From positions 1-11,744 of the forward strand of contig JAKPQU010000331.1 in assembly GCA_029555925.1 (NCBI GenBank): a stretch of DNA of 11,744 bases. Reading direction: 5' to 3'. This stretch comes from Bacillota bacterium. GTDB taxonomy: Bacteria > Eremiobacterota > SpSt-956 > JAKJGF01. A program made the position numbers and the translations under genes. Positions 1 to 6,312 of this stretch are shown in pieces (the first letter of the stretch is position 1; each line of letters begins with the position of its first letter). The notes beneath the pieces are model-generated. The model was not told the origin of the DNA. It did not search any database and worked only from the letters and a program-made list of their open reading frames with translations.

Positions 1-2784
1 CCTCCCCTTGCTCTTCCTGCTCTTGGAAGTTACCTGTGGTCTGAAGGTGCAATAGAAAATCTCCGTCAGTGTGATATATCAAATTCTGACTTTTTAGATG
101 CCATAAGACACCTGTCTTATACGGTAGATAAAAATACAAGAAGGCCTGTAGATTATAAGAATCTCGGCTCAGAAGAACTTGGAAGTGTTTATGAATCCCT
201 TCTGGAACTTCATCCTGTTATAAATACACAGACAGGAGAATTTACCCTTCAGACTGCAGGAGGTAGTGAGAGAAAAACCACTGGAAGTTATTACACACCA
301 TCGAGTCTTATAAACTGTCTTCTGGATTCCGCTCTTGATCCTGTTTTACAGGAAGCAGCTAAAAAGCCAGATCCTGAATCTGCCATATTAAATCTAAAAA
401 TCTGTGACCCTGCATGCGGAAGCGGTCATTTCCTCATAGCTGCAGCTCACAGGGTTGCAAGGCGCCTGGCTTCTGTAAGGACAGGAGATGATGAACCAGC
501 GCCGGAAGGTGTTAAAAGTGCTTTAAGGGATGTTATAGGAAAGTGTATCTATGGCGTTGATTTAAATGAAATGGCAGTGGAACTCTGTAAGGTAAATCTC
601 TGGATGGAAGCACTTGAGCCTGGAAAACCTCTGTCGTTTCTGGATCATCATATTAAATGCGGTAACAGTCTTGTTGGAATCGATACTATGGAAAGACTTA
701 AAGATGGTATCCCCGATGATGCCTTTAAACCTGTAACAGGTGATGATAAAACTGTGGCATCCAGAATAAAAGCTCTGAATAAGAGACAGAAGAAAGAATT
801 AAAGTCCGGTCAGATGCTTATGATGTTCGATGAAGGAGATAATTTAAAAGAGAATTTTGGCAGGATTGCCGGAGAGATGAAATATGTAAATGAAATAAAA
901 GAAGATTCCACTGATGATGTTAAAAGGAAAGAAGAGTTTTACGGAAAAATCCGGGCAGGGCCGGAGTGGTGGAATAGCTGGACTGCGGCGAATATATGGA
1001 CGAGTGCTTTCTTTTATCAGTTAAAAGATGAAAATGATCCTGCCATACCGACTCATGAAAGGCTTATGAAGTTTATGGAAAATCCTTCCACTGTGGTTCA
1101 AAGTCTTCCCGGCGCAGCAAATGCTATGGCAGTAAGGAATAATTTCTTTCACTGGCCTCTGGAGTTTCCTGTTGTTTATGAATCAGGAGGATTTGATGTG
1201 GTTCTGGGAAATCCGCCGTGGGAGAGGATTAAGTTACAGGAACAGGAGTTTTTTGCCACAAGGGATCACGAGATTGCCGGGGCACAGAATAAGGCAGCAA
1301 GGGATAAACTCATAAAGGGATTGAAAGAGACAAATCCTGAGCTTTTAAAGGAGTTTGAAGAGGCAAAACATATGGCTGAAGCTCAGAGCAAATTTGTGAG
1401 GACATCGGGGAGATTTCCTTTAACGGCAGTGGGGGATGTGAATACTTATGCTATTTTTGCCGAACTGGTGAGGAAGTTACTTAATGAGAGAGGAAGGGCG
1501 GGGATTATTGTTCCTACAGGGATTGCTACTGATAATACAACAAAGGATTTTTTTGGGGATCTGATAAATAAACAATCACTTTTCAGTCTTACAGGCTTTG
1601 AAAATGAAGCCTTTATATTCCCTGCAGTTCATCATTCCTTTAAATTCTGTGCTCTTACAATGACCGGTGAAAAAGACAATGTTACACATGCAGATTTTAT
1701 CTTTTTCTGCCGTTATTTTGAGCAGGTAAAAGATGATAAAAAACATTTTAAGCTGTCACGTGAAGATTTTACTCTGATAAATCCAAATACACTTACATGC
1801 CCTATATTTCGTACGAAATCTGATTCGGAATTGGCTAAAAATATATATAAGAAAGTGCCTGTTCTGGAGAATGAAAAAACAGGAGAAAATCCCTGGGGTA
1901 TATCTTTTATGAGAATGTTCGATATGTCAAATGACAGTCATTTATTTTTTACTGAACCGGCTGAAAAAATATTACCACTTTATGAAGCTAAATTGATATA
2001 TCATTTTGACCATCGTTATGCTACTTATAAAGGGGCAACTCAGGCAAATTTAAATGAAGGAAGCCTACCACAACCATCAATAGAACAAAAACAAAATCCT
2101 GATTTTCTTGTTCTCACTCGTTACTGGATTTCAGAAAGTGAAGTAAATAAACGGTTGGAGAATTGGAAGTATAAATGGTTATTGGGCTTTCGTGATATTA
2201 CCAGCAGTGTTGTCGAAAGAACTGCCATTTTTACTTTTTTACCAAGAGTTGGTGTAGGAAATAATACACCATTATTATTCACATCTATAGATAACCCATA
2301 CTTTATATCATGCCTTTTTGTAAATCTTAATAGCCTTATTTTTGACTATGTAGCAAGGCAAAAAATAGCAGGAACTCATATGAATTTCTTTTTATTAAAA
2401 CAACTCCCCGTCCTCCCTCCCTCATCCTACACAGAATCCGATATCTCCTTCATCTCCCTCCGTGTCCTGGAACTGGTCTATACAGCCTACGACTTAAAGC
2501 CCTTCGCAGAAGATATGGGCTACTCTGGAGAACCATTCATATGGAATGAAGAACGCCGTGCTCTTCTCCGGGCAGAACTTGACGCCTATTATGCCCGTCT
2601 CTACGGCCTTACCAGGGATGAACTCCGTTATATTCTCGATCCTTCCGATGTCTATGGCCCTGACTTCCCCGGAGAGACCTTCAGGGTGCTGAAAGAGAAA
2701 GAAATAAAGAAATACGGAGAATACAGGACGAGAAGGCTTGTTCTTGAAGCGTGGGATTGTCTGAACCGGGATGTGCAGGATTAA
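1..2784 (+). CDS. Eco57I-type adenine-specific DNA methyltransferase, 5' end outside window
   Basis: The reading frame is open from base 1 to the TAA at 2782-2784 (927 codons), so the N-terminus is missing. The first internal ATG, at 571, cannot be the start because conserved motifs lie upstream of it. Window codons 95-100 read GSYYTP (the Y-x-TP signature before the catalytic domain). Codons 136-142 read DPACGSG (motif I, S-adenosylmethionine binding). Codons 404-407 read NPPW (motif IV, the catalytic motif of N6-adenine methylases). After these comes a variable region of about codons 540-800, probably the target-recognition domain, then KQLPVLPP at 800-807 and a conserved C-terminal helical part. 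The family is large and multidomain, like the methylases of type IIG, BREX (PglX) and DISARM (DrmMI) systems. Which system this belongs to cannot be decided without the upstream genes. I see no nuclease motif in the visible part. The AT-rich recognition region contrasts with the C-rich codon use just after 2400, suggesting domain exchange. The last 96 bases are duplicated at 3601-3696. Confidence 0.9.
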   Translation, partial: PPLALPALGSYLWSEGAIENLRQCDISNSDFLDAIRHLSYTVDKNTRRPVDYKNLGSEELGSVYESLLELHPVINTQTGEFTLQTAGGSERKTTGSYYTPSSLINCLLDSALDPVLQEAAKKPDPESAILNLKICDPACGSGHFLIAAAHRVARRLASVRTGDDEPAPEGVKSALRDVIGKCIYGVDLNEMAVELCKVNLWMEALEPGKPLSFLDHHIKCGNSLVGIDTMERLKDGIPDDAFKPVTGDDKTVASRIKALNKRQKKELKSGQMLMMFDEGDNLKENFGRIAGEMKYVNEIKEDSTDDVKRKEEFYGKIRAGPEWWNSWTAANIWTSAFFYQLKDENDPAIPTHERLMKFMENPSTVVQSLPGAANAMAVRNNFFHWPLEFPVVYESGGFDVVLGNPPWERIKLQEQEFFATRDHEIAGAQNKAARDKLIKGLKETNPELLKEFEEAKHMAEAQSKFVRTSGRFPLTAVGDVNTYAIFAELVRKLLNERGRAGIIVPTGIATDNTTKDFFGDLINKQSLFSLTGFENEAFIFPAVHHSFKFCALTMTGEKDNVTHADFIFFCRYFEQVKDDKKHFKLSREDFTLINPNTLTCPIFRTKSDSELAKNIYKKVPVLENEKTGENPWGISFMRMFDMSNDSHLFFTEPAEKILPLYEAKLIYHFDHRYATYKGATQANLNEGSLPQPSIEQKQNPDFLVLTRYWISESEVNKRLENWKYKWLLGFRDITSSVVERTAIFTFLPRVGVGNNTPLLFTSIDNPYFISCLFVNLNSLIFDYVARQKIAGTHMNFFLLKQLPVLPPSSYTESDISFISLRVLELVYTAYDLKPFAEDMGYSGEPFIWNEERRALLRAELDAYYARLYGLTRDELRYILDPSDVYGPDFPGETFRVLKEKEIKKYGEYRTRRLVLEAWDCLNRDVQD

Positions 2785-2827
2785 GGGATGAACAGGATAA
2801 TATAGACTTGTAGTGATCAGTTTTTGC
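2689..2827 (+). repeat. Direct repeat, copy 1 (methylase 3' end and downstream flank)
   Basis: The 3' end of the methylase gene and the bases after its stop recur at 3601-3740. The offset is 912 bases in the coding part. Bases 2716-2798 (83 bases) are identical in the two copies. The few differences upstream (2689, 2700, 2703, 2715) are all synonymous. Beyond 2798 the similarity is weaker but still recognisable to about 2827, with one single-base gap. Together with copy 2 it brackets the PIN toxin-antitoxin genes. Confidence 0.9.
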
Positions 2828-2870
2828 CCGGGTATAATCCTTATGCATGGTTCAGAGATATCCTGTTTTC

Positions 2871-3326
2871 TTATAAATCCCGGTCGTTTTTTAACATTTC
2901 TTCTTCTATTTCTTTACTTATTCTGAAATTATGAGTTTTGAGTTTTTCTATCATATCTTTTAATGAACCTATTATCTTTTTTTCTCTTGCCTTCAACAGA
3001 ACTCCTATTGTGCCGGTATAATTTAAACTTAATTTGTTTGCAATTTTTCTTGCTTTCAAGTCATCAAGTATTATAACACTGTTGTCAATCTCAAGAGCCA
3101 TAGCAATTGTGCTTGCTTCACCCAAATCAATAAAATTATGTATAAATTTTAAATATTTTTTATCTTTTACAGGTATTATTTTAATCCAGTCTTCTACTTC
3201 TTCGCCGTACTCCTTATAGACTTCTTCTGTTATGAAAATAGTTCCATACAATTCTTTCAAAATAGAAAGCATTCCTGTATTATGTAATACTATAAGACAG
3301 CTTGTATTAGAAATAATATTACGCAT
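2871..3326 (-). CDS. PIN-domain toxin, DUF3368 family (VapC-like ribonuclease)
   Basis: A 151-residue protein with the DUF3368 PIN layout. It opens with IISNTSCLIVL (residues 4-14), carries DLGEAS around the conserved acidic E70, has LDD at 87-89 and ends with NYTGTIGVLLKAREKK near residues 102-117. PIN proteins are metal-dependent endoribonucleases, and DUF3368 members usually act as toxins with a UPF0175 antitoxin. The residue usually given as the first acidic position is N7 here, which I recall occurs in part of this family, so activity is not excluded. The ATG at 3326 overlaps the last 8 bases of the upstream antitoxin gene, implying translational coupling. The pair runs opposite to the methylase and lies between two copies of the methylase 3' end. 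Family assignment is confident; activity is inferred. Confidence 0.85.
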   Translation of the reverse strand: MRNIISNTSCLIVLHNTGMLSILKELYGTIFITEEVYKEYGEEVEDWIKIIPVKDKKYLKFIHNFIDLGEASTIAMALEIDNSVIILDDLKARKIANKLSLNYTGTIGVLLKAREKKIIGSLKDMIEKLKTHNFRISKEIEEEMLKNDRDL

Positions 3327-3546
3327 TTTTTAAATCTTCTTTTATTTCTTCTGAATTATAATTAAAAATTGAAACTCCATAATGTCCCATTAGTTCTATA
3401 AAAGATCTTTTTGAAATATCTGCAACTTCTGCCGCTTCTCCTAAAGACAGCTTACCGCTTTCGTAAAGTTTCGAAGCAAGTATAAATTTTATGTCTTTTA
3501 TGTCTACATCTACAAAATCAGGTAAACTGATAGACATTGTTTTCAT
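3319..3546 (-). CDS. UPF0175 family antitoxin
   Basis: A 75-residue protein of the UPF0175 type: a short beta start (MKTMSISLPDF), then helices containing ASKLYESGKLSLGEAAEVADISKRSFIELMGHYGV (written here as the span of residues 24-58), which is the helix-turn-helix region typical of the family. In these modules it is expected to neutralise the PIN toxin and repress its own promoter. A Shine-Dalgarno stretch GAGAGAGG (minus strand, 3554-3561) sits 7 bases before the ATG at 3546. It is the first gene of a two-gene operon and overlaps the toxin start by 8 bases. Antitoxin-first order and overlap are the usual arrangement. Confidence 0.85.
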   Translation of the reverse strand: MKTMSISLPDFVDVDIKDIKFILASKLYESGKLSLGEAAEVADISKRSFIELMGHYGVSIFNYNSEEIKEDLKNA

Positions 3547-3572
3547 AAAAAAACCTCTCTCTTTTTATTTTC

Positions 3573-3606
3573 ATTATAATTATAACATATATTTATAGTT
3601 TTGAAA
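3573..3606 (-). promoter_or_regulatory. Probable promoter of the PIN toxin-antitoxin operon
   Basis: On the minus strand two overlapping-register TATAAT boxes (3579-3584 and 3573-3578) lie in a very AT-rich stretch just upstream of the antitoxin gene. The only -35 candidate (TTTCAA, 3601-3606) is weak. It would fall inside the first bases of repeat copy 2, so insertion of the cassette beside that sequence may matter for expression. The call rests on the -10 boxes and position. Confidence 0.4.
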
Positions 3607-3696
3607 GAGAAGGAGATAAAGAAATATGGAGAATACAGGACGAGAAGGCTTGTTCTTGAAGCGTGGGATTGTCTGAACCGGGATGTGCAGGATTAA
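3601..3696 (+). pseudogene. 3'-terminal fragment of a second methylase gene copy
   Basis: These 31 codons plus TAA encode LKEKEIKKYGEYRTRRLVLE and the rest of the methylase C-terminus, ending DVQD, identical in protein sequence to the end of the intact gene at 2689-2784. Four third- or first-position changes (C/T at 3601, A/G at 3612, A/G at 3615, C/T at 3627) leave every residue unchanged. The codon before it (3598-3600, GTT) also still encodes the V of the intact gene, although the one before that does not match. The fragment has no start and cannot be functional by itself. Silent-only divergence implies that it separated from the intact copy while both were under selection as coding sequence, or came from another strain's allele. 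Confidence 0.85.
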
Positions 3697-3740
3697 GGGA
3701 TGAACAGGATTATTGCAAATTGTTATTGATAAGCTTTTGC
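3601..3740 (+). repeat. Direct repeat, copy 2 (methylase 3' end and downstream flank)
   Basis: This is the partner of 2689-2827. Identity is complete over 3628-3710, synonymous-only over the preceding coding bases, and decays after 3710, where about 17 of the 23 aligned positions ending at the TTTTGC block (3735-3740) still match. About 0.8 kb carrying only the PIN toxin-antitoxin pair lies between the two copies. No integrase or transposase is present, and there are no terminal inverted repeats that I can see at the cassette ends. Confidence 0.85.
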
Positions 3741-3799
3741 GGGAGTGTTATTGTGCCGGATGGAAAAATCCTCTTTATGAAATCAATATGTTATGCTAA

Positions 3800-3946
3800 A
3801 ATATTGTTGTAGCCTGTTTTAATCTTGTAAGAGCTGAGAAGAAGGAACAGACACTTGAAGCTTTTGAGCAGTTAGTTGAAATAGCAAAAAAACACAGAAA
3901 ATATTTAAGAAAGGCTATAGAGGCATTGAACAGAGAATGCAGGTAG
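3800..3946 (+). pseudogene. Coding remnant, unrecognised C-terminal fragment
   Basis: A frame of 48 codons, bounded upstream by TAA at 3797-3799, ends at the TAG at 3944-3946. It encodes a charged, helical stretch beginning VACFNLVRAEKKEQTLEAFE and ending NRECR. It has no convincing start codon or ribosome binding site. The composition looks like a genuine protein C-terminus rather than noise, so it is probably the tail of a deleted gene. I cannot assign a family. Confidence 0.4.
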
Positions 3947-3981
3947 TAGATAAGATACAGCATAGTATGAAACCATCTCTA

Positions 3982-4042
3982 TTGAAGCAGTGCCTGAGAG
4001 ACATAGTATTTAACTCCAATAAATCGCCCATGCACTGATGGG
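3982..4042 (+). promoter_or_regulatory. Possible promoter and operator of the MazEF-type operon
   Basis: TTGAAG (3982-3987) and TAGTAT (4004-4009) are spaced by 16 bases and could be -35 and -10 boxes. Just downstream an inverted repeat CCCAT-GCACTG-ATGGG (4027-4042) lies 12 bases before the first possible start codon, where an antitoxin operator would be expected. It has no T-tract, so it is not a terminator. This is weak evidence based on motif match and position. Confidence 0.35.
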
Positions 4043-4053
4043 ATAATTTATAC

Positions 4054-4293
4054 ATGATATGTGAGATGGATATAGTTATGCAGAATGTAACGCATTGTAA
4101 AACAGAATTGCTTCAGCTTATAAATGATTTACCTGAAGAGAAGATTATGGAGCTATTCGATTATGCCAGATTTCTTGTAAGTGAGTATTACAGAAGAAGA
4201 GTATCTCAGATTGACCAGGATTCCTTATTATTTCAGCAACAGGCGTTAAGTAAAATCTGGGATAATGCGGAGGAAGATCTGTATGAGTTATAG
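4054..4293 (+). CDS. Antitoxin of a MazEF/PemIK-type module (DUF2281-like)
   Basis: Up to 79 residues. The central TELLQLINDLPEEKIMELFD, followed by YARFLVSEYYRRR, resembles small antitoxins of the DUF2281 type, which start with a helix containing LPEE and D-x-x-x-F. There is no recognisable AbrB fold, so it is not a classical MazE. The start is uncertain. ATG at 4054 gives 79 residues, but ATG at 4078 (71 residues) fits the usual N-terminus better and has a purine-rich GAGATGGA about 7 bases upstream. The stop at 4291-4293 lies inside the next gene, overlapping the toxin start by 11 bases. Antitoxin identity is inferred mainly from this coupling to a PemK-type toxin. Confidence 0.7.
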   Translation: MICEMDIVMQNVTHCKTELLQLINDLPEEKIMELFDYARFLVSEYYRRRVSQIDQDSLLFQQQALSKIWDNAEEDLYEL

Positions 4294-4645
4294 TAACGGA
4301 GATATTGTGGTTGTACCATTCCCGTTTGTAACTATAGCAGGTATGCAGCAAAAGGCAAGACCTGCTCTTGTTATTTCCAACCATAATATCAAGAGAAGAT
4401 TTGATGACCTTATTCTGGTTGCTATTCCCTCTCAACATGTAGATAACATCATTTCTACAGAGTATTTAATAGAACAAGGTACAGAAGCATTTAAACAATC
4501 AGGACTGGCTAAGAGGTCGCTGATTAGATGTGAATATATTATGACAGTTCCTCGTGATATTATTGCAAGGAAGATAGGTCATTTGCCTGTAGATGTGATA
4601 AATGAGATTAATGAGATTATAAAGTTAAGTCTTGGTTTGAAATAG
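4283..4645 (+). CDS. PemK/MazF-family endoribonuclease toxin
   Basis: The 120-residue protein starts MSYSNGDIVVVPFPFVTIAG, followed by KARPALVIS (residues 24-32), the hallmark strand-loop-strand of PemK/MazF toxins with the conserved R-P pair. Further along are VAIPSQ (46-51) and KRSLIRCEYIMTV (77-89), matching the conserved core strands. These enzymes cleave mRNA at short specific sequences in the cytoplasm. I chose ATG 4283 over the in-frame ATG at 4265 because GGAGGA (4269-4274) is a good Shine-Dalgarno 8 bases before 4283, and because family members begin close to the G-D-I-V motif. It overlaps the antitoxin by 11 bases. Length is normal for the family. Confidence 0.88.
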   Translation: MSYSNGDIVVVPFPFVTIAGMQQKARPALVISNHNIKRRFDDLILVAIPSQHVDNIISTEYLIEQGTEAFKQSGLAKRSLIRCEYIMTVPRDIIARKIGHLPVDVINEINEIIKLSLGLK

Positions 4646-4835
4646 ATAGGTTCCATGTATTGTAGAAACTCATCACTGGCTCAAAGTCTTATCCGATATA
4701 CCTGTAAGAAACAGATGGTTTGTCAAAACCGACAAATCTCTGCGTGGTGCTCTGGAGCGAAAAAAAAATCATATTACAAGAAACTATAATTTGTGGTATT
4801 ATAATAAACAAATTATGTTTTTTAACGGGGGAATT
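4646..4835 (+). other. Intergenic region upstream of tspO with hairpin and possible coding scar
   Basis: The frame of tspO stays open upstream to the TAG at 4647-4649, reading VETHHWLKVLSDIPVRNRWF and on, but without an ATG, GTG or TTG until 4791. It may be a scar of another gene's end or chance. An imperfect hairpin pairs GGTTTGTC with GACAAATC around 4719-4740. It lacks a T-tract, so I do not call it a terminator. Two TATAAT words (4785-4790 and 4800-4805) could be -10 boxes for tspO, but no good -35 is seen at the right spacing. Confidence 0.35.
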
Positions 4836-5306
4836 ATGAAAAAATATTTAATCTTATTTTTATTTTTACTTCTATGTTTCTCTATTGCCGGTTTCGGAGG
4901 ATATTTTACATCCACTTCTGTGGATACCTGGTATGTAACATTAAAAAAACCTTCATGGAATCCGCCTGGATGGCTATTCGGGCCTGTATGGACTCTTCTT
5001 TATATATTCATAGCTCTTTCAGGATGGCTTGTATGGATGGAGGGAGTCAGTAAACCTGTCAGGGCTGTTTTGATTGTTTATTTTATTCAGATTTTTTTTA
5101 ATGCCATATGGAGTCCTGTTTTTTTCGGTTTCCATAATCCGTTCCTTGCTTTTATCGTTATATGTTGTCTCTGGGGTTCCATCGGTATTTATATTTATCT
5201 TACATGGAAAGTGTCTGTACCTGCATCTATTTTATTTATCCCTTACTGGGCGTGGGTAACATTTGCCTCTATATTAAATTTTACCATATGGCATTTAAAC
5301 ATCTGA
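4836..5306 (+). CDS. tspO: TspO/MBR family membrane protein
   Basis: A 156-residue integral membrane protein with the five-helix TspO (peripheral benzodiazepine receptor) pattern. Helix 1 is at about residues 5-25. It is followed by WYVTLKKPSWNPP (32-44), then FGPVWTLLY (48-56) entering helix 2. Helix 3 ends with NAIWSPVFFG (89-98). Helix 5 contains PYWAWVTFASILN (136-148). These are the family's conserved tryptophan- and proline-rich motifs. TspO proteins bind porphyrins and sterols and are linked to tetrapyrrole and stress physiology; the role here is unknown. I placed the start at ATG 4836 because GGGGG (4827-4831) is a well-spaced Shine-Dalgarno. The upstream in-frame TTG at 4791 would add 15 polar or aromatic residues not typical of the family. 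It is convergent with rbgA, 81 bases away, and looks like an independent single-gene unit. Confidence 0.93.
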   Translation: MKKYLILFLFLLLCFSIAGFGGYFTSTSVDTWYVTLKKPSWNPPGWLFGPVWTLLYIFIALSGWLVWMEGVSKPVRAVLIVYFIQIFFNAIWSPVFFGFHNPFLAFIVICCLWGSIGIYIYLTWKVSVPASILFIPYWAWVTFASILNFTIWHLNI

Positions 5307-5387
5307 CCTGTAAGTTTTGACGCCACCAGATTCATATAGAATTTGACCGGCTATAGAAGTATATTGAATTCATAACCAATCATCCCT

Positions 5388-6206
5388 TTATTCAGGAAAT
5401 TCAAGTGTCAATCTTTCTTTTACCTTACCTTCTCCCAGATCCTGCAGGAATCTCCCGGCAGTTCTTTCCATATCTATTTCTCCTCCTTTTATAAAGAAAG
5501 AGTAATCTGTTCCTTTTTTATTAAGAAAACTGTAAATATCTGCTGCTCCGTACCATAGAGAATCATTGTGGAAAGTACTGTAAAATTTTTCCAGAACATT
5601 AAGAGGTTCAAGTTTTTCTCTGTTCAGTGAGCCTGTAATGGCAAGTTTCCAGTAAGAATCTTCTTTTCTGGAAAACGGCAATATGCCGGGAGTGTCCAGC
5701 AATTCCAGGCCTTCTGATATATTTATCCACTGTTCTCCTCTTGTAAGGCCTGCTTTTTTTCCGACTTTAACCTGCCCTTTTTTACTGATGGCATTTATAA
5801 AAGCTGATTTCCCCGCATTGGGGATACCGACTACCATGACTCTTACTTTTGCATCTTTTCTGCCTTTAGCTGCAAGGTTTATTTGTTTCTCTTCCAGTAT
5901 TGTCTGAAGATATGACATGACAGGTTTTATGCCGGTTTTTGCTCTGGAATTTATGGCAAAAGTCTTCCGTCCTCTGTTATTGAAATAGTTTATCCATTTT
6001 TCTGTGTACAGAGGTTCTGCCAGGTCTTCTTTATTTAAAAGAAGGAGTAATTTTTTATTCTGGCATAATGTCTCCAGACCTTCATTACCTGTACTTACAG
6101 GTGCCCTGCTGTCTCTTATTTCTATTACCACATCAACACCTTTGATCAATTCTTTCAGCCTGTGATAGGCTTTCATCATATGTCCGGGAAACCATGATTC
6201 TTTCAT
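5388..6206 (-). CDS. rbgA: Ribosome biogenesis GTPase RbgA (YlqF)
   Basis: A 272-residue circularly permuted GTPase needed for late assembly of the 50S subunit. G motifs occur in permuted order: G4 NKED at 58-61, a G5-like INSRAKTG at 85-92, G1 GIPNAGKS at 127-134, G2 threonine at 155 and G3 DTPG at 171-174. The N-terminal WFPGHM motif (5-10) carries H9, the histidine known to support GTP hydrolysis in RbgA. The C-terminal part (about 180-272) is the helical domain that contacts 23S rRNA. AAGGGGTGA ahead of ATG 6206 is a good Shine-Dalgarno. It is the last gene of the minus-strand operon in this window. In many Clostridia rnhB follows; here the convergent tspO and the defence island follow instead. 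I find no clear terminator after the stop. Confidence 0.95.
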   Translation of the reverse strand: MKESWFPGHMMKAYHRLKELIKGVDVVIEIRDSRAPVSTGNEGLETLCQNKKLLLLLNKEDLAEPLYTEKWINYFNNRGRKTFAINSRAKTGIKPVMSYLQTILEEKQINLAAKGRKDAKVRVMVVGIPNAGKSAFINAISKKGQVKVGKKAGLTRGEQWINISEGLELLDTPGILPFSRKEDSYWKLAITGSLNREKLEPLNVLEKFYSTFHNDSLWYGAADIYSFLNKKGTDYSFFIKGGEIDMERTAGRFLQDLGEGKVKERLTLEFPE

Positions 6207-6221
6207 CTAATCACCCCTTTT

Positions 6222-6312
6222 ACAGTGAGCAGTGGACAGTGATCAATAAAGGGTGAAGAGATTTGATTTTTAATCCCTTCACCCTTTCCGGTTACTGTTC
6301 ACTATTCACTAT
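6222..6312. repeat. Imperfect inverted repeat between lepB and rbgA (GTGAATAGTGA-type element)
   Basis: The inner arms AAAGGGTGAAGAGATT (6248-6263) and AATCCCTTCACCCTTT (6272-6287) pair over 16 bases with one mismatch around an 8-base loop. Outer arms continue with degenerate GTGA/ACAGTGA words (6224-6247 against 6288-6312). The lower arm on the lepB side contains the complement of GTGAATAGTGAACAG and supplies the lepB stop codon. No T-tract follows, so it is unlikely to be an intrinsic terminator. It looks like a small hairpin element lodged inside the operon. Confidence 0.75.

Larger units (their letters stand above)
3711..4053. other. Intergenic region between methylase fragment and MazEF-type pair
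   Basis: This stretch holds the decayed flank of repeat copy 2 (to about 3740), the orphan C-terminal remnant (3800-3946), a possible promoter (3982-4009) and a small inverted repeat (4027-4042). Nothing in it looks like an intact gene or an RNA gene. It reads as a scar left by deletions between defence modules. Confidence 0.6.

Noticed and set aside
2791..2867. Inverted repeat AACAGGATA / TATCCTGTT after the methylase as a terminator
   Set aside because: The 9-base arms are perfect but separated by 59 bases, and one arm belongs to the duplicated block; no compact hairpin with a T-tract is formed.
2871..3546. PIN toxin-antitoxin pair as an insertion sequence or transposon cargo
   Set aside because: No transposase and no terminal inverted repeats; the flanking 109-base-plus direct repeats are far longer than target-site duplications.
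4145..4438. 97-codon minus-strand frame opposite the MazEF-type genes
   Set aside because: No family resemblance, no ribosome site, and it lies antisense to two well-supported overlapping genes.
5307..5387. Terminator shared by convergent tspO and rbgA
   Set aside because: Looked for, but only a weak, bulged AT-rich pairing was found, without a G+C stem or T-tract.
6248..6287. Strong hairpin between lepB and rbgA as an intrinsic terminator
   Set aside because: No run of T follows on either strand, and rbgA downstream lacks its own evident promoter, so read-through is more likely.
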